Source: an uncultured Bacilli bacterium (GTDB taxonomy: Bacteria; Bacillota_I; Bacilli_A; RFN20; CAG-449). Taken from it: 46,792 nucleotides of DNA. The notes beneath the pieces are model-generated. The model saw only the letters and a program-made list of their open reading frames with translations, searched no databases and was not told the origin of the DNA. Where the stretch lies: the NCBI GenBank assembly GCA_947591215.1, contig CANQCZ010000010.1, forward strand, positions 1 through 46,792. The letters are read 5' to 3'. Both the position numbers and the translations under genes were made by a program. The number at the start of each line of letters is the position of its first letter. Within the stretch, counting starts at the first letter, position 1. Of the stretch, positions 43,114-46,792 are shown piece after piece.

Positions 43114-44117
43114 TGAAGATTACGATTTTAGGTTCAGGCACTTGGGGTACTGCATTAGGTCAATTGTTATGTGACAATAGTCATGAAGTGACCATTTACG
43201 GAATCGTCAAAGAACAGGTTGATGATATCAATCTCAATCATCAGAATTTAGCTTATTTTAATGATGATGTCGTTTTGCCTTCATCTTTAAAAGCTACCAT
43301 GGATTTAAAAGAAGCGATGAAAGATCCTGAAATTATCGTATTAGCGGTTCCAACTATTGCAATACGTTCAATTTTAGAGCAAATTAAACCATTGATCAAA
43401 AATCACCCCTATTTAGTGAGTGTTGCCAAAGGGTTTGATACGAATTCAACAAAACGAATGTCAGAATTAATTCGCGAAATAATTCCCCAACAAATGCGAC
43501 AAGAAGTGGTTTCTTTAATCGGACCGGGGCATGCTGAAGAAGTCATTTATCGTTATTTAACCTTAGTCACGTCTACTTCGTTGGATTTTGAAGCGGCGAA
43601 AAAGATCCAAGAAATTTTTTCGAATCGCTACTTTAGAGTTTACACTCAAACCGATGAAATCGGAGCAGAGTATGGCGTGGCTTTGAAAAACGTCATCGCG
43701 ATTGCCGCTGGATGTATCGTCGGATTAGGACAAGGCGATAACGCTAGAGCTGCTCTTTTAACGCGAGGGTTGGCGGAAATTGTTCGTTTCGGTGTGGCTT
43801 TCGGCGGTAAATTTCAAACTTTTTTAGGCCTTACCGGTTTAGGTGATCTTGAAGTTACTTGTAATTCGCGTCATTCTCGAAATTTTCAAGCGGGATATGC
43901 TATTGGAAAAGCAAATTCTGCCAAAGAATTTTTAGCTACAAATACTAAAACCGTAGAAGGAATACGAACGGCAAAAATTGTTTATCAATTAGCTACAGAA
44001 AACAATATCGAAATGCCGATTACAGAAGCGGTTTATAATGTTTTATACAACGATATAAAACCTTCTGAAGTTATCACGCAATTAATGGCGCGGCAATTAA
44101 AAGACGAAACTGAATAA
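43113..44117 (+). CDS. gpsA: glycerol-3-phosphate dehydrogenase [NAD(P)+]
   Basis: A 334-residue enzyme that reduces dihydroxyacetone phosphate to glycerol-3-phosphate for phospholipid synthesis. The Rossmann motif is ILGSGTWGTALGQLL, followed by VVSLIGPGHAEEV, the catalytic Lys in GVALKNVIAIAAGCIVGLG, and LTGLGDLEVTCNSRHSRNFQ. The usual GPSHAEE is GPGHAEE here. It is translationally coupled to der (TAATG overlap), the same der-gpsA order as in Bacillus and Clostridia, and is followed by the SpoVIF-like gene. Confidence 0.96.
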   Translation: MKITILGSGTWGTALGQLLCDNSHEVTIYGIVKEQVDDINLNHQNLAYFNDDVVLPSSLKATMDLKEAMKDPEIIVLAVPTIAIRSILEQIKPLIKNHPYLVSVAKGFDTNSTKRMSELIREIIPQQMRQEVVSLIGPGHAEEVIYRYLTLVTSTSLDFEAAKKIQEIFSNRYFRVYTQTDEIGAEYGVALKNVIAIAAGCIVGLGQGDNARAALLTRGLAEIVRFGVAFGGKFQTFLGLTGLGDLEVTCNSRHSRNFQAGYAIGKANSAKEFLATNTKTVEGIRTAKIVYQLATENNIEMPITEAVYNVLYNDIKPSEVITQLMARQLKDETE

Positions 44118-44124
44118 ACACCTT

Positions 44125-44160
44125 TTTATCATCTTTGCATATATTAGCCTAGGTGATAAA
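44125..44160 (+). promoter_or_regulatory. possible hairpin masking the ribosome site of the SpoVIF-like gene
   Basis: TTTATCATC (44125-44133) can pair with GGTGATAAA (44152-44160), one G-U pair included, across an 18-base loop. The second arm contains the AGGTGA ribosome site of the gene at 44162. Confidence 0.35.
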
Positions 44161-44161
44161 G

Positions 44162-44398
44162 ATGAATGACTCAATTTTTGATAAAGTCGAAAAAAAGACT
44201 AATGTAAAAAGAGATGACATTATTCGGTTAGCTAAATCGTTATCGGGGAAGGATTTAAATGATGACGATAATTTGCGAAAACTGATCAAAGATGTTGCCC
44301 GACTCGCAGGCAAAGAGGTCTCGAAAGAGAAAGAAGAAAAAATTATTAACGCAGTTAAAAAGGACAAAGTTCCAAAAGACATCAATAAAGTGATTTAG
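44162..44398 (+). CDS. SpoVIF-like small protein
   Basis: A 78-residue protein, MNDSIFDKVEKKTNVKRDDI then IRLAKSLSGKDLNDDDNLRK, LIKDVARLAGKEVSKEKEEK and IINAVKKDKVPKDINKVI. It follows the stage VI sporulation protein F family pattern ('FFDnIEKKTgVnkddIfkLAdSlq..nfkDEkTvRqLIrqVsklAgkpVskekEdkIvkaI'). In Bacillus this protein takes part in late spore-coat assembly; homologues also occur in lineages not known to form spores. ATG 44162 has AGGTGA upstream; a GTG at 44153 overlaps this site. It follows gpsA by 44 bases and is closed by a strong terminator. Confidence 0.75.
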   Translation: MNDSIFDKVEKKTNVKRDDIIRLAKSLSGKDLNDDDNLRKLIKDVARLAGKEVSKEKEEKIINAVKKDKVPKDINKVI

Positions 44399-44422
44399 CA
44401 TCGCCGTCGCGATGCTTTTTTT
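44397..44422 (+). terminator. intrinsic terminator of the cmk-der-gpsA cluster
   Basis: An 8-bp perfect stem AGCATCGC / GCGATGCT with loop CGTC, followed by seven T. The stem starts inside the stop codon of the SpoVIF-like gene. Confidence 0.85.
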
Positions 44423-44487
44423 AACTAGGAAATTGTATTTTAATGAAAAAGACAAAAAAGGACTCAAAGATGAGTTAAAAAAAAATA

Positions 44488-44730
44488 TTATTTTTTGAGT
44501 TTATTATCTTTAATTTTGTAATAAATATCTTTGGGAATGAAGTTACCTTTGTTGCAATGAGGGCAAACCATCGAAGGATAAGAAAATTTTTTGGAATCAC
44601 AGCATTCTAAAAGAATGTCAAGTTCCATTTCTTCTTCATAATCACAATCAAGACATTTTAAATAAGTATACTCGGTGAATTCATTTTGCACACTACTATT
44701 AACCCAACTTTCATATCGAATTTTAACCAA
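44488..44730 (-). CDS. small zinc-ribbon-like hypothetical protein
   Basis: An 80-residue protein with a C-x2-C pair in YLKCLDCDYEEEME and another in MVCPHCNKGNFIPKD, about 35 residues apart, plus an extra CC between them; a rubredoxin-like or ribbon zinc site is likely. The only possible start in frame is TTG at 44730 (a stop lies just upstream) and no clear ribosome site precedes it. The gene is convergent with the SpoVIF-like gene. Function unknown. Confidence 0.5.
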   Translation of the reverse strand: MVKIRYESWVNSSVQNEFTEYTYLKCLDCDYEEEMELDILLECCDSKKFSYPSMVCPHCNKGNFIPKDIYYKIKDNKLKK

Positions 44731-44782
44731 TTTTTAATTAATTTATATGTTTTAAGGTGTCATAAAATATTTTTTGCCAAAT

Positions 44783-44829
44783 TTGACTACCCTATTGACT
44801 ACCCTATCGAAACATGCTATACTGCCCTA
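44783..44829 (+). promoter_or_regulatory. promoter of the AlbA_2 gene with direct repeats
   Basis: TTGACT (44795-44800) and TATACT (44818-44823) are 17 bases apart. TTGACTACCCTA occurs twice in tandem (44783-44794, 44795-44806) and a third related CTGCCCTA lies at 44822-44829, just after the -10. The repeats overlap the -35 box and flank the onset, as operator sites would. Confidence 0.65.
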
Positions 44830-44841
44830 TAGGAGCAGCTT

Positions 44842-46530
44842 ATGGAAACAAAATGTATCGAATATAAAATTACATTAGATAAAAACAATCCGTTGCAATG
44901 GCTCAAAACATTGTGCGGATTTGCAAATACTTTGGGCGGTCAAATATTTGTGGGTTACAATGATAATGGCGATTTTGTCGGTATGACTCACAAGGAAGCC
45001 GACCAATTGGTGCGATATGTTAATCACTTTGTAAAACAGCACACATCGCCCATGGTTCAGTACAAGTTTAAGTATGATAAAAGGGACAATAAGATCGGTG
45101 TAATTATTGATGTTTCTCGAAGAAATAACGCTATAACTTGGCTAGTCGACAGTGCGATTAGTCCACAAATGTATATTCGCGTAGAAGGCGAAACAGTTCT
45201 TGCCTCCGTTGAAGAAATGGAATTGGCATTGATGCGCTCTAATTTATACGAATACGATAAAACCCCCACAGGCATCTCCGGTGAAGATGTCTCTTTTGAT
45301 GAATTGTCCGAAGAATATCGCAAAAACAATGATGACGAAACCTTGACGACAAAAATGTTAAAATCGTTTGAATTGATAACACACGATAACTCCCTGACCA
45401 TTGCAGGTTATGTTTTTTGTGACAACAGTGATTACAAAAACATGCAAGTTGTATGCACCACTTGGCCGGGCAATGACAGAGGAACAGATGCGTATGCCGA
45501 CTCCAAGAATTTTCACGGATCTGCGATATCTCTTATCAACTCGACAATCAACTACATAAAAAACGTCGGTTACTACAGATTCGGCGGGCAAAAAGAAGGA
45601 ATGTATCGCAAGGATATAGGCTCATTTTCCATTTCTTCTCTACGCGAAGCCATGGTAAACGCCATTGCTCATCGTGATTACAAAATTAATGGCAACGAAA
45701 TATCCGTTAATTGCTATCCGAATAGGATTGAGATAACCTCACCCGGTTCCATGGTACAGAATGGTCAAACCGTAACAAACGCAAAACTAGAGTCTATTGT
45801 TTCCGTTCGCCGAAACAAGGTGATTTGTGACACCTTTGTTAAGTGCAAGTTGATGGAAGAAAAGGGATCCGGGTTTGATAAGATCATCAACGATTACTCT
45901 CAGTTGGATGAAAATTACTTTCCGCGATATTGTGCCAATCGAATCAGTTTCACATTAATATTGAAAAACAAAAAGTATGATTTCGGTTTGACTGCCCTAT
46001 CTACTACCCTAATAAACTACCCCAAAACAGGAATGTTCGAGAGTCGCGAAGAGTTATATAAACGAAACAATCGGTTCAAGGAAATAGAATTACTAATATC
46101 GGCACATCCAAACATTACATATGTACAGTTGGCGGATGAGCTGGGGCTGACCCGTGACGGAATAAAGTATAACATCAACAAAATGAAAGAGGACTGTCTC
46201 ATTAGACGAGTAGGAAACAGCGTTTCCGGTCAATATGTAATTGTAAACGATTTGGACAGGCCCGCATATTTCCATGTTTTGGATGCGGATATAAAGGTTA
46301 AGATTGTGCGCTGGTGTCAAACACAGTTTGTTGCCACAAAAACCTTTAATAAAGCATATACCTCTTACGGACTCAAACACATTTTAGAGCGTCAAGATAA
46401 CACATATTTGACAAACGGACAATTCAAGGCGGCGATGCTTTTGGCGGGTTTTTTGTGCGAAGACATAAATGAACTTAACTGGCATTTCAACATTTCGAAA
46501 AGATCTCCCGCGTTGATTTTACCAAACTAA
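44842..46530 (+). CDS. AlbA_2 (Schlafen-type) domain protein with ATPase-like and winged-helix domains
   Basis: A 562-residue protein. Residues 1-110 are an AlbA_2 domain (METKCIEYKITLDKNNPLQW, FANTLGGQIFVGYNDNG), residues about 255-370 an HATPase_C_4-like part with SSLREAMVNAIAHRDYKING and MEEKGSGFDKIINDY, and residues about 410-475 a winged helix (ISAHPNITYVQLADELGLTR). The architecture is that of 'ATP-binding protein / RecG-like' regulators found in accessory regions; role is not settled, DNA binding and defence-related control being suggested. An ATAGGAG site precedes the ATG. Composition is somewhat GC-richer than the host genes, and a transposase tail lies beyond, both hinting at transfer. 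Confidence 0.82.
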   Translation: METKCIEYKITLDKNNPLQWLKTLCGFANTLGGQIFVGYNDNGDFVGMTHKEADQLVRYVNHFVKQHTSPMVQYKFKYDKRDNKIGVIIDVSRRNNAITWLVDSAISPQMYIRVEGETVLASVEEMELALMRSNLYEYDKTPTGISGEDVSFDELSEEYRKNNDDETLTTKMLKSFELITHDNSLTIAGYVFCDNSDYKNMQVVCTTWPGNDRGTDAYADSKNFHGSAISLINSTINYIKNVGYYRFGGQKEGMYRKDIGSFSISSLREAMVNAIAHRDYKINGNEISVNCYPNRIEITSPGSMVQNGQTVTNAKLESIVSVRRNKVICDTFVKCKLMEEKGSGFDKIINDYSQLDENYFPRYCANRISFTLILKNKKYDFGLTALSTTLINYPKTGMFESREELYKRNNRFKEIELLISAHPNITYVQLADELGLTRDGIKYNINKMKEDCLIRRVGNSVSGQYVIVNDLDRPAYFHVLDADIKVKIVRWCQTQFVATKTFNKAYTSYGLKHILERQDNTYLTNGQFKAAMLLAGFLCEDINELNWHFNISKRSPALILPN

Positions 46531-46691
46531 ACGATATCGATTCTTGCCATAGGCAGAATGAAGAACACTTTGTTAAAAGACCAGAAGAAACAAAAAAATC
46601 TTTCAGCCTTTTGTTATGGCAATCAATCAGTGGCGAGAAACGATTATTAAGATACAAGTGTATACTTCAAAATTCATAATAAGAAGCCTCC

Positions 46692-46792
46692 TTAAGGAAA
46701 ATAAGAAAGTGAATGATTAACTTCCATGATAGAACCACATTTACACAAAATAGGGTTATAACCAAATGAAGAAATTAAACCATTTACCCAAA
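46692..46792 (-). CDS. C-terminal zinc-ribbon tail of a probable transposase (rest outside window)
   Basis: From the window edge, the minus strand reads WVNGLISSFGYNPILCKCGS and then IMEVNHSLSYFP before TAA at 46692. The 'fgYnPilCkCGsxMe' ending resembles the C-terminal zinc ribbon of insertion-sequence transposases (IS91-type and related), but only 32 residues and one C-x-C are visible. It is convergent with the AlbA_2 gene. Bases 46531-46691 contain no other feature. Confidence 0.4.
   Translation of the reverse strand, partial: WVNGLISSFGYNPILCKCGSIMEVNHSLSYFP

Noticed and set aside
46625-46675. Minus-strand 16-codon frame starting MNFEVYTC behind AAGGAGG
   Set aside because: A good ribosome site but a very short product and no likeness to anything; it may be a scrap of the insertion element.
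1-46792. Mycoplasma-type code with UGA as Trp
   Set aside because: prfB uses an in-frame UGA as its regulatory stop, aguA ends in UGA, and proteins carry UGG for Trp throughout.

Overview
The window comes from a low-GC Gram-positive bacterium of the Bacillota, most likely an uncultured Bacilli lineage near Erysipelotrichia, Acholeplasma or the RF39 group. Most of it is AT-rich (about one third GC by eye). It carries Gram-positive markers: SecA, CarD, MscL, YitT, a SpoVIF-like protein, lipoproteins with a lipobox, and AGGAGG ribosome sites. UGA is a stop here, because prfB keeps its autoregulatory in-frame UGA and aguA ends in UGA, so this is code 11 and not the mycoplasma code. The placement is inferred from gene content only.

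Layout. Bases 1-3180 are visibly GC-richer and look imported and partly decayed: the end of an ECF-type ABC ATPase, an alpha/beta hydrolase, two mobile-element-like fragments, a GNAT acetyltransferase, a deleted LacI regulator and a frameshifted aminoglycoside 3-N-acetyltransferase remnant. Bases 3300-10435 return to host composition: VanZ-like protein, beta-helix lipoprotein (Cthe_2159 type), MazG-like pyrophosphohydrolase, secreted endonuclease I with an apparent AUA start, manganese exporter MntP behind a structured leader, YfcE-like phosphodiesterase and single-chain L-serine dehydratase. Bases 10436-11383 are a graveyard: a dead DUF6088/AbiEi-like antitoxin gene that still has a perfect 32-bp operator palindrome over its -10 box, then minus-strand fragments. 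A Big2 lipoprotein with an internal duplication follows.

Bases 13265-19938 are a tight five-gene operon: a heterodimeric ABC exporter with one degenerate ATP site, agmatine deiminase, N-carbamoylputrescine amidase and serine hydroxymethyltransferase. Bases 19940-31267 hold a DUF3810 zinc protein, MscL, an ArsP_2-type exporter, then secA, prfB (+1 frameshift), yitT-like, an S41 peptidase and uvrB, closed by a bidirectional terminator against a CarD regulator. Bases 31500-34905 encode surface polysaccharide functions (acyltransferase 3, hexapeptide acyltransferase, O-antigen-ligase-like protein). A zinc-ribbon membrane protein and tmRNA (ssrA, minus strand) follow.

Bases 37117-38954 hold a standalone FakA-like domain, a hypoxanthine-DNA-glycosylase-like protein and a ROK kinase. 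After a ferredoxin and a broken IS30-type transposase comes the housekeeping cluster of a small membrane protein, cmk, der, gpsA and a SpoVIF-like gene. The right end is accessory again: an AlbA_2/Schlafen-type regulator whose promoter contains 12-bp direct repeats, and the zinc-ribbon tail of a probable transposase running off the window.

No CRISPR array, rRNA or ordinary tRNA gene was seen. The most interesting candidates for new biology are the exporter/putrescine operon, the fossil antitoxin operator, the standalone FakA-like domain, the self-similar repeats in promoter and coding sequence of the AlbA_2 gene, and the SpoVIF-like gene behind an RBS-masking hairpin.
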